DNA of 35,382 nucleotides from positions 1 through 35,382 of the forward strand of contig JAMLHN010000039.1 in assembly GCA_023957115.1 (NCBI GenBank), given 5' to 3'. Below, one piece after another: positions 7,952 to 16,378 of the stretch (position 1 is the stretch's first letter; each line of letters begins with the position of its first letter). The DNA comes from Thermomicrobiales bacterium (GTDB lineage Bacteria; Chloroflexota; Chloroflexia; Thermomicrobiales; UBA6265). The translations under genes and the position numbers were made by a program. The notes beneath the pieces are model-generated. The model made no database searches. It worked only from the letters and a program-made list of their open reading frames with translations, and was not told where the DNA came from.

Positions 7952-8878
7952 TCAGCGACTTGCGTGCCGCACTCTAGGATCGACGAGCGCATATAGGACA
8001 TCGGCAATCAGGTTCGCCAAGACAACCGAAATTCCGAGAAGGACGAGGACTGCCTGTACAACTGGATAATCTCGATTCAGAATTGACTCCACTAGGAGAC
8101 GTCCCATCCCTGGCCATGCGAAAATCTGTTCGACGATCACCGCCCCACCGACAATCCAGCCAAGGCGTAATCCGGTCAAAGAGATGATCGGGATCATTGC
8201 ATTCCGCAAGGCATGACCCCAGATAACCTTCCGCTCGTTCAGCCCTTTTGCGCGCGCCACGCGAATGTAGTCCTGCCTTAGCACTTCCAGCGTTGCCGAT
8301 CGGGTCAGTCGAGCGGTGAGCGCGGTGCCTTCCAACGCTAGTGCGAATGCGGGCAGGATCAGATGGCGCCAAGAGTCGGCACCGATCGCGGGGAGCCAGT
8401 TCAGGCGAACTGAAAACACCAGGATCAGCAGAAGGCCCAACCAGAAGGCCGGAATGGCCATTCCAATGAGAGCGAACATCATGCAGAACTGATCTACAAA
8501 CGTGTTCTGCCGCAACGCGGATAGAATGCCCATCGGAATAGCGAGAAGGTACGAGATTGCCAGCGCAACTCCGCCGAGCATGAGCGTGTATGGAAGCGCA
8601 TGCAGTATGAGATCGGTGACGGGTTTGCCGGATCGTGTGGAGAGACCAAGATCGCCCTGACCAACATTTTTGAGATACAGTGCATATTGAACATAGACCG
8701 GTTTGTCCAAACCTAGTTTCTTGGTTGCGAGCACCTTTTGCTCCGGAGTGGCGAATGGCCCTAGGACGAGGCTAGCGGGATCCACCGGAATCAGCCGGAT
8801 CGACCAGAACACGATTGCCGACAAGACGAACGCCATCGGAATCAAGAGCAGCACTCGTCTGATCAGAAACGCCGACAT
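7952..8878 (-). CDS. Peptide ABC transporter permease, DppB type (island)
   Basis: A DppB-type permease of 308 aa. Features include the N-terminal membrane segment, RLIPVDPASLVLGPFATPEQ (a variant of the usual PGDP motif, here PVDP), the coupling loop RVARAKGLNERKVIWGHALRN, the VEQIFAWPGMGRLLVE segment and the terminal ADVLYALVDPRVRH. The ATG at 8878 has an AAGGAG ribosome-binding site about nine bases upstream. It would form the membrane channel with the DppC protein encoded next. A hairpin separates it from the upstream binding-protein gene, so it may be expressed at a lower level than the binding protein. Confidence 0.93.
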   Translation of the reverse strand: MSAFLIRRVLLLIPMAFVLSAIVFWSIRLIPVDPASLVLGPFATPEQKVLATKKLGLDKPVYVQYALYLKNVGQGDLGLSTRSGKPVTDLILHALPYTLMLGGVALAISYLLAIPMGILSALRQNTFVDQFCMMFALIGMAIPAFWLGLLLILVFSVRLNWLPAIGADSWRHLILPAFALALEGTALTARLTRSATLEVLRQDYIRVARAKGLNERKVIWGHALRNAMIPIISLTGLRLGWIVGGAVIVEQIFAWPGMGRLLVESILNRDYPVVQAVLVLLGISVVLANLIADVLYALVDPRVRHASR

Positions 8879-8917
8879 ACACTCAATCTCCTTCGATCAG
8901 ATTTCCGCGAATGTGCT

Positions 8918-8951
8918 GGTGACAAGGGGCCGAGATGCTCCCCTTGCCACC
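8918..8951. promoter_or_regulatory. Intercistronic hairpin between binding protein and permease genes
   Basis: GGTG-A-CAAGGGG (8918-8929) pairs with CCCCTTG-C-CACC (8940-8951), giving an 11-pair stem with one mismatch and a 10-base loop. It sits in the 111-bp gap between the stop of the binding-protein gene and the start of DppB on the leftward transcript. The position suits an attenuating or mRNA-stabilising structure that keeps the binding protein in excess. No T-run follows, so a full stop of transcription is unlikely. Confidence 0.6.
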
Positions 8952-8989
8952 GAGCACGTAACGATCGATTGGAGTTGACGCTTTGGTGC

Positions 8990-10627
8990 TTATGCCAACC
9001 AGGTATCGTTCATGCGTGGATACAACGTGAAGGCGTTGGGCTCATAGCCTCGTACGCGGTTACTCATGACATAGATATCGAGTGGGTGATAGATTGGAAC
9101 CAATGGCACGAGATCACCGTGAATCGCTGCTTGCAGATCCTTCACGACCGCATACCTGTCTTCGAGAGTGGCCGTATTCCGCATTTCCTCGATCAACTCA
9201 TCGATCGCAGGGTCACTCAAGCGGGCCGCGTTGGTGGTGCCGATGTTCGAAGAAAGAAACCACCATTCATACATTGTGTCTGGGCCATCCCAGAGGTAGA
9301 ATCCAGTGACAAGGTCGAACTCACCGCTGCTCTCACGTGCGCTAAGCGACTCGAGATCGATCTGGGAAATGGACAACCTGATGCCGATTTCGGCGGCTTG
9401 CGCCTGCATGACCTGCGCAAGTGTCACCAGTTCGGTATCCGTGGACACAAGCATTTCCGGTTCCCATGAGTTCCCTTCGAACTCGACGAATCCATCACCG
9501 TCTTCATCGACCAGACCAGCCTCAGCAAGCAGCGCGCGTGCTTGCTCGATGTCGTACGGGAAATACCCGGTGGTTTCTTCGAGGAACATATCCGGGAAGA
9601 TAGGGGGAACGAGGCTATGAGCAGAGACCCCCTGTCCGAAGAGCAGACGCTCGACGATGGGATCGCGTTGAACCGCATGCGCGAACGCTTGGCGAACCAG
9701 CTTGTTGTCGAACGGTGCCTGCTCGCAGTTAAAGTTCACGACCCGGCACGCCGGCTGGGGCTTCGAGACAACGGTGAGATTCGAGTTCTGGGATAATCGT
9801 TCGACATCGGCGAGATTGGGGCCGACCACAATGTCCAGATCGCCGGCTTCGATCGCCGCACTCCGTGCAGAAGCATCGGCAATATACCGATACTCAACCG
9901 CATCAAGATATGGCGCTTCCTGGTTGGCAACGAACTCAGCCGGCCAGTTGAAAGCATCGTTCCGCACGATGACAAGCTTGTCTCCGGGCGTAAACTCTTG
10001 GAGCTTGAATGCGCCAGTTCCGTCGACATCTTCGATACCATACGCATCGGCTCCCAGTTCTTCGTAGGTCGTGGGATTATGAATCGATGAGTAGACGGTA
10101 TACAGCATGAAGAGTATTGCCGCATCGGGGTGACTGAGTGTGACGACTACCGTTTGGGGATCCACGGCAGTGATCGTTTCGACTGCGGAAAAGCTCCCCT
10201 TGAATCCGTAGAAGCCATCGGGGTCACGAGCTTGCTCGAACCACCAAGCAATTGCGTCGGACGTCAACGGGTCACCATTGTGGAAGGTGACACCTTCACG
10301 AATCTGGAACGTCCAAGTCAGGCCGTCCTCAGAGATCTCCCATGTCGCTAGCTCCGGCACGTAGGCGCCGGTCTCCGGATCACGGGTTACCAGACGACTG
10401 AACAGATGCTGGGTAGCGTCGGTCATCCAGGTAGTGTTGAGTTGGTTCATCCGACGCGGTTCGACGTTCAGGCCATACCGCAATGTTCCTCCGCTTGTGG
10501 GAGCTTCATCCTGGGCAGTAGCGTGACCCATTCCCACCGACGCAGTTGCTCCTATCACGGCGGAGGCGCCGACTCCCTTCAGCAGAGTCCGTCGATCGAA
10601 ATCCCGGTCGAAGCGTGATCGTTCCAT
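8990..10627 (-). CDS. Peptide ABC transporter substrate-binding protein, family 5 (island)
   Basis: Extracytoplasmic binding protein of about 545 aa for the island's peptide importer. The start ATG at 10627 is preferred over a longer open frame because AGGAG lies eight bases upstream and places a Tat leader at the N-terminus: FDRRTLLKG, then a hydrophobic stretch ending near HATAQDEAP. There is no lipobox Cys. Family 5 features are GGTLRYGLNVEPRRMN after the leader, TWTFQIREGVTFHNGDP, and the segment around RQAFAHAVQRDPIVE. The specificity cannot be read from sequence, but its place downstream of two hydrolase genes suggests a peptide or amide related to their substrates. Confidence 0.92.
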   Translation of the reverse strand: MERSRFDRDFDRRTLLKGVGASAVIGATASVGMGHATAQDEAPTSGGTLRYGLNVEPRRMNQLNTTWMTDATQHLFSRLVTRDPETGAYVPELATWEISEDGLTWTFQIREGVTFHNGDPLTSDAIAWWFEQARDPDGFYGFKGSFSAVETITAVDPQTVVVTLSHPDAAILFMLYTVYSSIHNPTTYEELGADAYGIEDVDGTGAFKLQEFTPGDKLVIVRNDAFNWPAEFVANQEAPYLDAVEYRYIADASARSAAIEAGDLDIVVGPNLADVERLSQNSNLTVVSKPQPACRVVNFNCEQAPFDNKLVRQAFAHAVQRDPIVERLLFGQGVSAHSLVPPIFPDMFLEETTGYFPYDIEQARALLAEAGLVDEDGDGFVEFEGNSWEPEMLVSTDTELVTLAQVMQAQAAEIGIRLSISQIDLESLSARESSGEFDLVTGFYLWDGPDTMYEWWFLSSNIGTTNAARLSDPAIDELIEEMRNTATLEDRYAVVKDLQAAIHGDLVPLVPIYHPLDIYVMSNRVRGYEPNAFTLYPRMNDTWLA

Positions 10628-10676
10628 TCCTTCTTCTCCTGACCTCGTATGGCTGTCATTCCGGAGCCGACTAGGC

Positions 10677-12662
10677 TTAGACAACTTGCTCACCGCGTCC
10701 GTGTCCTCCTTCACTCATGGCTCTCGACCAATCCTTGCGAACGTAGGGACTACCCTCGAGGTCGATTTCGGCATGCACTCGAGCTTCTGTCAGTGTTGTT
10801 ATCGTGTCCACCCTAGTTTCGATCCGGGCAGCTGGCCGATCGAGCGTCCACTCCGTATGGGTGCGCGTGTTCGCTCGGCTGGGATGGTCGGCGTCCACTG
10901 ACAGCACAAAATGCTGACTGATCGAAAGCGATGCGTTCGATTCGACTTGGATTGTGCTTGCCCGTAGGCCCTCGAAGCTCACGACACGGCTACTAATCTC
11001 TTGATGGGTCCAGTACCGATCGACCCCGCCCTGCATCTCGGCAATTGGCAATCCCCCCACTTCTGCGAACGAGGGGGGAGGCAGCTTGGCCTCTTGCTCA
11101 CCAACAATTGGCAAGCGCACCCATGAGCCCTCTGATCCGGAGCGAATCTGCAAGGAATAGTTGAACGGGGTAGGCCAAACATAGGGGAAGTTGCTTCCGC
11201 TCACCGAGAGCCGCAGCGCATGACCCGCAGCAAAGACGTAGGAGGTGGGCCTCATAGTGAATTCGATTCCCCAGTAGGGAATATCATCGATCTCACCCAT
11301 CGCGATTGCGTGGTCGCCGCGTTCGACCTCGAACGTCACGAGATCCGAACGTCCACTGGGATAGACATCGCAAAGTTTCGCAACAAGGTGAATGGCAGAT
11401 CGTTCGACGTCTGTGGCGAAGACCAACCGAATAATCGGCGTACCGGTCACTTCGAGTGCTGCGGACAATGGAGCACTGGTATACGTTACCGAAAGCAGAT
11501 CGTCAGCCGACTGGTCCTGTGGATACGGAACCGATGGAGTGCAGGCATCGTATGCCACCGACTCCAGACCCGCACGCGCGTCATATGTGTAGGTTGTCCA
11601 GGCTCCATCCGGAACATCCGACGACAGAGCCCCACCTGCGGCAAGAAACAAAGTCGACGGGACTCCACGAGCCGGCGGCCACTCGCGCTCGCTTCGCCAT
11701 TCGTCGACGCCTTGCACGAAAATGCCAACTGGAGGTTCGCGATCTACTCCGTTGTCGATACCCTTTAACCAACGATCCCACCAGCGATCTACCAGCGCCA
11801 ACGCATTCGTCGGCAGGTGCCTCGAATGCTCAGGCATAACGTGTTTCCACGGACCATAGAGCAGCCGCTTCGGCCCTCGGAGTTGGCTCCAGTACTCGTC
11901 AACGCTGTCAGGGTAGGCATCCTGCCAGCCACAAATCACAAGCGTTGGCACGTCAATTCGAGCCGCATCGATACCTTGTTCGACCCAATAGCGCTCGGAC
12001 GGAGGTGCTCCGTACCAGTCGAAGATCCAAGTATCCTGTTCCAGTCGATCACGCCAGAGTTCCAGCGCTTCCGAATCATCCGCGTCCCGGAGAGGGGGCA
12101 TCAAGTTCGAAGGAACCATACCCGCTCCCCAGTGAGGATCGGGCCAGAACATCAGTCGGCATCCACGATGAACGATCATCGATTCATAGTTGTCAGTTGG
12201 CGCATGGATTGGCACGATAGCCTGGAGACTGGGAGGACGAGTTTCGGCAATCGCCAGCGACGTGATGCCTCCGTAGGAGATTCCCCAAGCCCCAACCGCG
12301 CCAGTACACCAATCCTGCGCCGCTACCCATTCGACCGCAGCAAATCCATCGAGACGCTCGCGACCATCCATCGACCGCATCAGCGATCCACCAGAACCAC
12401 CAGTGCCGCGAATATCTAGGTGGAGCACTGCATATCCGCGGCTGGCGAAATGGCGATGATAGGCATAGAGGAGTCCATTTCCCCCACGGCCATCCTTGTG
12501 ATACGGAATAAGCGTGAGGATCGCCGGCCACGATCGATCGAGATCCGCATTTGATGGCAGATAGAGATTGCCGGCAAGAAACGCACCATCTGGCATCGGC
12601 ACACGAACATCGAACTGGACGTTCACGTCGTACAGACTAAGGGGCCCTATGCAGTCAGTCAT
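10677..12662 (-). CDS. CocE/NonD-type hydrolase (S15 X-Pro dipeptidyl-peptidase / acylase fold)
   Basis: Alpha/beta hydrolase of 661 aa in the S15/CocE family, which includes X-prolyl dipeptidyl peptidases, cocaine esterase, glutaryl-7-ACA acylases and alpha-amino-acid ester hydrolases acting on beta-lactams. The nucleophile motif GISYGG lies at residues 127-132 (Ser129), Asp248 in CGWQDAYPD and His274 in YGPWKHVMP complete a triad, and the last third looks like the family's C-terminal beta-sandwich. There is no signal peptide, so it probably acts in the cytoplasm. The ATG at 12662 has GGAG eight bases upstream. An in-frame GTG at 12704 is an alternative start. The substrate is unknown; beside a peptide importer it would hydrolyse an imported peptide, ester or amide. 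Confidence 0.88.
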   Translation of the reverse strand: MTDCIGPLSLYDVNVQFDVRVPMPDGAFLAGNLYLPSNADLDRSWPAILTLIPYHKDGRGGNGLLYAYHRHFASRGYAVLHLDIRGTGGSGGSLMRSMDGRERLDGFAAVEWVAAQDWCTGAVGAWGISYGGITSLAIAETRPPSLQAIVPIHAPTDNYESMIVHRGCRLMFWPDPHWGAGMVPSNLMPPLRDADDSEALELWRDRLEQDTWIFDWYGAPPSERYWVEQGIDAARIDVPTLVICGWQDAYPDSVDEYWSQLRGPKRLLYGPWKHVMPEHSRHLPTNALALVDRWWDRWLKGIDNGVDREPPVGIFVQGVDEWRSEREWPPARGVPSTLFLAAGGALSSDVPDGAWTTYTYDARAGLESVAYDACTPSVPYPQDQSADDLLSVTYTSAPLSAALEVTGTPIIRLVFATDVERSAIHLVAKLCDVYPSGRSDLVTFEVERGDHAIAMGEIDDIPYWGIEFTMRPTSYVFAAGHALRLSVSGSNFPYVWPTPFNYSLQIRSGSEGSWVRLPIVGEQEAKLPPPSFAEVGGLPIAEMQGGVDRYWTHQEISSRVVSFEGLRASTIQVESNASLSISQHFVLSVDADHPSRANTRTHTEWTLDRPAARIETRVDTITTLTEARVHAEIDLEGSPYVRKDWSRAMSEGGHGRGEQVV

Positions 12663-12704
12663 ACGGCTTTCTCCATCGTCAACATCACGCCATGTCCGAT
12701 CCAC

Positions 12705-13637
12705 TCAGCTCTCGTGATGAGAAAGACCAAATTGGTCGAAATAGGGGGACCCGATCAAAGGAGGATCACCTGCGATGTCCTTGGGCCACCAGTACTGAAT
12801 GAGACTCCAGCCGATCAGCCCATTGACGACTTCGGACTCGTTCTCGAAGCCGAAGCCCGTATCGGCGCTCCCTTCATTCATGACAGCAAATGCAATCGAA
12901 AGATCGCCCGGCAACGTGATCAAACCAGCATCTGCGCGCAACCCGGGAAGTGCTCCTGTCTTGCAGCCGATCCAGACATCTTGGGGTTCACCGAGCTCTG
13001 GTCCATATGAGTTGTATTGGACATATCTTGGAAACTGGTTGAGATAGTGCTGGCGGCCAAGAATACCCAGCATTGCGTCTGAACTTTGTTGTGACACAAC
13101 CTCGCCTCTTGCCAGTAATTGCATGAGGCGAGCCAAGTCGCGTGGAGAGGAAACTGCTAGCCGGCGCCCATCGTCTCCGATGAAGTCGAAGTCGATCCTC
13201 GAGTTGATTCGGGTGTCGGACATGCCCAAAGCGTCGATAGTTGCATTGATTCGCTCTATTCCACCCACAAGGTCGATGAGCATGTTCGTCGCGGTGTTAT
13301 CGCTAACAATGATCATCAACATGACCAAATCGGCGAGTGTCAGCTCCGCACCGGCCCGAATGTCGCGCAGAATCCCAGAGCCCTTCACAATATCACCCGA
13401 TTGCAGCGTTACGCGCTGACTCAGGTCGAGCAAACCTGCTTCGTACTGGCGGTATACCTCGACCATGACCGGTATCTTGAAAACGCTGGCTGTCGGATAG
13501 ATTCTGGAATCGTCGAACTGAATCGATTCCCCTGTTGCAAGGTTGTGGGCCGCGAATGAAAGTTGCCCACTAAATCGATGTTGAATGGAATTTAGGCGCT
13601 CTTGCAGGTACAACGATGCGTTGTCGGACAAGGCCAC
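12705..13637 (-). CDS. Class A beta-lactamase-related serine hydrolase, predicted cytoplasmic
   Basis: First gene of the leftward island operon, 310 aa, with the three penicillin-recognising motifs: S51-V-F-K54, S112-D-N114 and K226-T-G228. The fold is class A beta-lactamase (PenP-like). Two things are odd. No signal peptide is visible, so the enzyme would stay in the cytoplasm. The omega-loop Glu that activates the deacylating water in class A enzymes is not seen where expected (around residues 145-152, which read SRIDFDFI). It may be a D-aminopeptidase, esterase or amidase rather than a resistance enzyme. The start is GTG at 13637, with a G-run just upstream as the only ribosome-binding candidate. 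The stop lies 42 bases before the ATG of the S15-type hydrolase. Confidence 0.85.
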   Translation of the reverse strand: MALSDNASLYLQERLNSIQHRFSGQLSFAAHNLATGESIQFDDSRIYPTASVFKIPVMVEVYRQYEAGLLDLSQRVTLQSGDIVKGSGILRDIRAGAELTLADLVMLMIIVSDNTATNMLIDLVGGIERINATIDALGMSDTRINSRIDFDFIGDDGRRLAVSSPRDLARLMQLLARGEVVSQQSSDAMLGILGRQHYLNQFPRYVQYNSYGPELGEPQDVWIGCKTGALPGLRADAGLITLPGDLSIAFAVMNEGSADTGFGFENESEVVNGLIGWSLIQYWWPKDIAGDPPLIGSPYFDQFGLSHHES

Positions 13638-13702
13638 GTACCCCCCGTGGTGCAGTTATGCCCGGCCGCCAGCCGGAATGCCTCAATCAACCTGTCTCAC
13701 TA

Positions 13703-13747
13703 TTCGCAACCGTGTTTCGCATTATGCTATCATCCGGACTCCATGAT
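13703..13747. promoter_or_regulatory. Candidate divergent control region of the island
   Basis: The 199-bp gap between the leftward beta-lactamase-like gene and the rightward IclR gene must hold both promoters. It contains TTCGCA twice (13703-13708 and 13716-13721, 13 bases apart), a TATGCT/TATCAT cluster at 13723-13733 resembling -10 boxes, and short inverted arms ATCAT (13729-13733) and ATGAT (13743-13747). No -35 box with correct spacing is convincing. It is the natural place for the adjacent IclR protein to bind. Confidence 0.35.
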
Positions 13748-13836
13748 TGCAACGGCTTGCCAGGAACACAACGAAGATCAACGCAGTTGATGCGATTCGA
13801 AAAGATGGGTCCGGGAGTCAGAGAGGAAAGCGACGC

Positions 13837-14688
13837 TTGGTAACTTCGACCAAAACGGGAGAAGACAGAACGCTTGCTTCCACTTCAGCAATCCAATCTG
13901 TGCAACGGGCCCTTGGACTGTTGAGCTTGTTCGCTCCCAGCCGCACGCATCCGGTGCCACAGCGGAAAGAATGGTCTGTCACAGAGTTGGCAAAGGAATC
14001 CGGGTTGCACAAGAGCGTGGTTGCGCGCCTAATGGCAACCATGGCTCACGATGGATTCGTCATTCAGAACCCAACTACGCGGCGCTACAGCATTGGCCCC
14101 CAGGCGTTCGCGGTGGGCAGTTCATATGAGCCCCTGCGCGTACTCGATCAGATCGCCCGGCCAGCGATGGAAGCACTGACTGAAGCATGTGGCCATGCGT
14201 CGTACATCGGCGTACCGGCAGGGCGGCACTACGTCTTTCTCATTGCCGTCGAGAGCACGCGGTCGGTGCGCGTCACCATCGACGTGGGCGAGAACCGCGC
14301 GTACCACTCCGGTGCGATTGGCAAAGTGTTACTTGCCGATCTCGACGACGACGAGGTGATCGAGCTCACGGGCACAGCCCCGTTCCCACAGCTCACCCCG
14401 AAGACCATCGTATCGCCCAACGATCTCCTCAAAGAGATCGCTGAAATCCGCCAGACCGGAGTTGCCTTCAATCGGGAAGAATCGATCCTGGGCGCCAGCT
14501 CGATTGCTGTCGCGATTCGCGATAGCAACGAACGGGCCGTCGCCGGGCTGGCAATCGTCTTCCCAAGTCATATCGTTGACGATGAAGAAATCGCGAGATT
14601 CGTACCGCTCGTCCAAGCTACTGGACGGGAGATCTCACACCGCCTCGGGGCGTTACACCTGGATTCATTTGAGGGAAATTCCACGTGA
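13837..14688 (+). CDS. IclR-family transcriptional regulator (island)
   Basis: An IclR regulator of about 283 aa. The winged helix-turn-helix spans about residues 18-90 (SAIQSVQRALGLLSLF, SVTELAKESGLHKSVVARLM), and the effector domain contains YHSGAIGKVLLADL and NREESILGASSIAVAI. The TTG at 13837 is taken as the start because AGGA lies nine bases upstream. A longer frame begins with another TTG at 13747. The gene is divergent from the hydrolase/transporter operon and overlaps the deacylase-like gene by four bases (GTGA), so it probably regulates both in response to a catabolite. It is distinct in sequence from the IclR protein at 6058-6843. Confidence 0.9.
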   Translation: MVTSTKTGEDRTLASTSAIQSVQRALGLLSLFAPSRTHPVPQRKEWSVTELAKESGLHKSVVARLMATMAHDGFVIQNPTTRRYSIGPQAFAVGSSYEPLRVLDQIARPAMEALTEACGHASYIGVPAGRHYVFLIAVESTRSVRVTIDVGENRAYHSGAIGKVLLADLDDDEVIELTGTAPFPQLTPKTIVSPNDLLKEIAEIRQTGVAFNREESILGASSIAVAIRDSNERAVAGLAIVFPSHIVDDEEIARFVPLVQATGREISHRLGALHLDSFEGNST

Positions 14689-16271
14689 GTGAACGACTGA
14701 TTTTCGGTGGTACGATCGTCGACGGAGCTGGCAACGCGAGGATACAGGCGGACATCCGTCTGCGTGGCGATATGATCGCCGAAATTGGCGACCTCACGGC
14801 CAGATACCAATCCAGTGCAATCGAGCGCATCGACGCACAAGGCAAGATCGTGGCGCCCGGGTTCATCGATTTGCACACGCATTCAGATATCGCGCTGCTC
14901 GGTGATCCCGATCTTCTCTGCAAACTCAGCCAAGGAATCACCTTTGAGCTCCTGGGGCAGGATGGCATGTCGGTGGCTCCACTGACCGATGCTACTGCAG
15001 CTCAGTGGCGACAACATTTGCAGGCATTGGCCGGCGATTACGGAGTCGAATGGACGTGGCGATCGTTTGGAAGCTACCTGGACTCGTTTGGACCGACCGC
15101 GGCAAATGCCGGCTCGCTCGTCGGTCACGGCACACTCCGACTCAATGTCATAGGCATGGAGAATCGATCTGCGTCAGCGCACGAAATCGACGCGATGGCC
15201 GATCTTCTTCGCGAAGCGCTTGATGCCGGCGCCTTTGGTTTGTCGGGCGGATTAGTCTATACACCCGGATCCTATGCGCATTTTGATGAACTGGTCGCTC
15301 TCAACCGCATCGTGGCGGATGCAGGCAGACTCTGGGTCGTCCACATCCGATTCGAGGGAGACCGCATTCGCGATGGCATGGATGAGATGTTCAGGCTCGT
15401 CGATGAGACCGGGGTCAAACTCCATATCTCACACTTCAAAGTGATGGGCCGCGCAAACTGGGGGCGTGGAGGCGAGCTCGTTCAGGCGATCGAAGAACGC
15501 CGAGCTGCCGGGTACGACGTCTCGTTCGATCAGTATCCCTATGACGCCGGGAGCACCATGCTTACGGCGGTCCTCCCCCCCTGGACGAACAAGAACGGAG
15601 CAGAAGGTCTCAAGCAATTCCTTACGGATGAGTGCGCTCTGGAATGTATGGAACGCGAAATTCAGTCGGGGACTCAGAACTGGGAAGGTTTCGTTGCGCT
15701 TGCTGGCTGGGAGAACATCACCATTGCCGACGTTGGCGCCGACGATCGACTCGATACGGTCGGAGCAACGGTTGCTGAGTTGGGCGAGCAGTGGGCAATG
15801 ACACCATTTCGGGCAGCCGTTCGACTCCTCCTTGAATACGACCTTGGCGTGGCCATGGTTGTCCACGCCATGAGTGAAACCGATGTGATCGAGATTCTCA
15901 AATCCCCAGCCAGACTTGGCGGAACCGATGCGCTTCTCGGCGGCAAGCCGCACCCGCGAGCCTACGGCTCCTATCCTCGTGTTCTTGGTCGCTATTGTCG
16001 GGAGCTGGGTGCAATCCCGCTGGAGCTAGCCGTCCATCAGATGACCGGCGCGGCCGCTGTTCGGTTGGGAATGCACGACCGGGGCGTCATCGCTCCCGGG
16101 AAGAAGGCCGATCTCTGCATCTTTGACAAGGACCTCATTGCAGATCGCGCTACGTATGAGGACCCTTGTCAACTCTCAGAGGGTATCGAATGGGTTTTTG
16201 TGAATGGTGAGCCAGTGCTTCACCAGAATGTCCTGACTGGACACCGGCCGGGCACCATTATTCGCGCATAA
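14685..16271 (+). CDS. N-acyl-D-amino-acid deacylase-like amidohydrolase (D-aminoacylase family)
   Basis: Zinc-type amidohydrolase of 528 aa in the D-aminoacylase family, which removes acyl groups from N-acyl-D-amino acids. Recognisable residues are H64 and H66 (GFIDLHTHSD), H220 (VVHIRFEGDRI), H250 (LHISHFKVMG), and the C-terminal catalytic region with D415 (GGTDALLGG) followed by HPRAYGSYPRVLG. H220 and H250 fall at the same numbering I recall for the Alcaligenes enzyme. The bridging Cys of that enzyme (NCG motif) is replaced by Asp93 in GQDG, so metal binding or specificity may differ. The start is GTG at 14685, overlapping the IclR stop. No signal peptide is seen, so it is cytoplasmic. 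D-aminoacylase-like is secure; the exact substrate is not. Confidence 0.88.
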   Translation: MSERLIFGGTIVDGAGNARIQADIRLRGDMIAEIGDLTARYQSSAIERIDAQGKIVAPGFIDLHTHSDIALLGDPDLLCKLSQGITFELLGQDGMSVAPLTDATAAQWRQHLQALAGDYGVEWTWRSFGSYLDSFGPTAANAGSLVGHGTLRLNVIGMENRSASAHEIDAMADLLREALDAGAFGLSGGLVYTPGSYAHFDELVALNRIVADAGRLWVVHIRFEGDRIRDGMDEMFRLVDETGVKLHISHFKVMGRANWGRGGELVQAIEERRAAGYDVSFDQYPYDAGSTMLTAVLPPWTNKNGAEGLKQFLTDECALECMEREIQSGTQNWEGFVALAGWENITIADVGADDRLDTVGATVAELGEQWAMTPFRAAVRLLLEYDLGVAMVVHAMSETDVIEILKSPARLGGTDALLGGKPHPRAYGSYPRVLGRYCRELGAIPLELAVHQMTGAAAVRLGMHDRGVIAPGKKADLCIFDKDLIADRATYEDPCQLSEGIEWVFVNGEPVLHQNVLTGHRPGTIIRA

Positions 16272-16378
16272 CCGAGCGCGGCACATGTGGTGTACTCTGC
16301 GTGGTGTGGTGGCATAGAAACGCGAGTGACCCGGCCCCGGCTTTCCGTTGTAGATTCAGCCCCGTTTGAGGTAATCCC

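Noticed and set aside
12705..13637. Antibiotic-resistance beta-lactamase
   Set aside because: There is no export signal, and the omega-loop Glu is not visible. The operon context is catabolic, so resistance is not supported.
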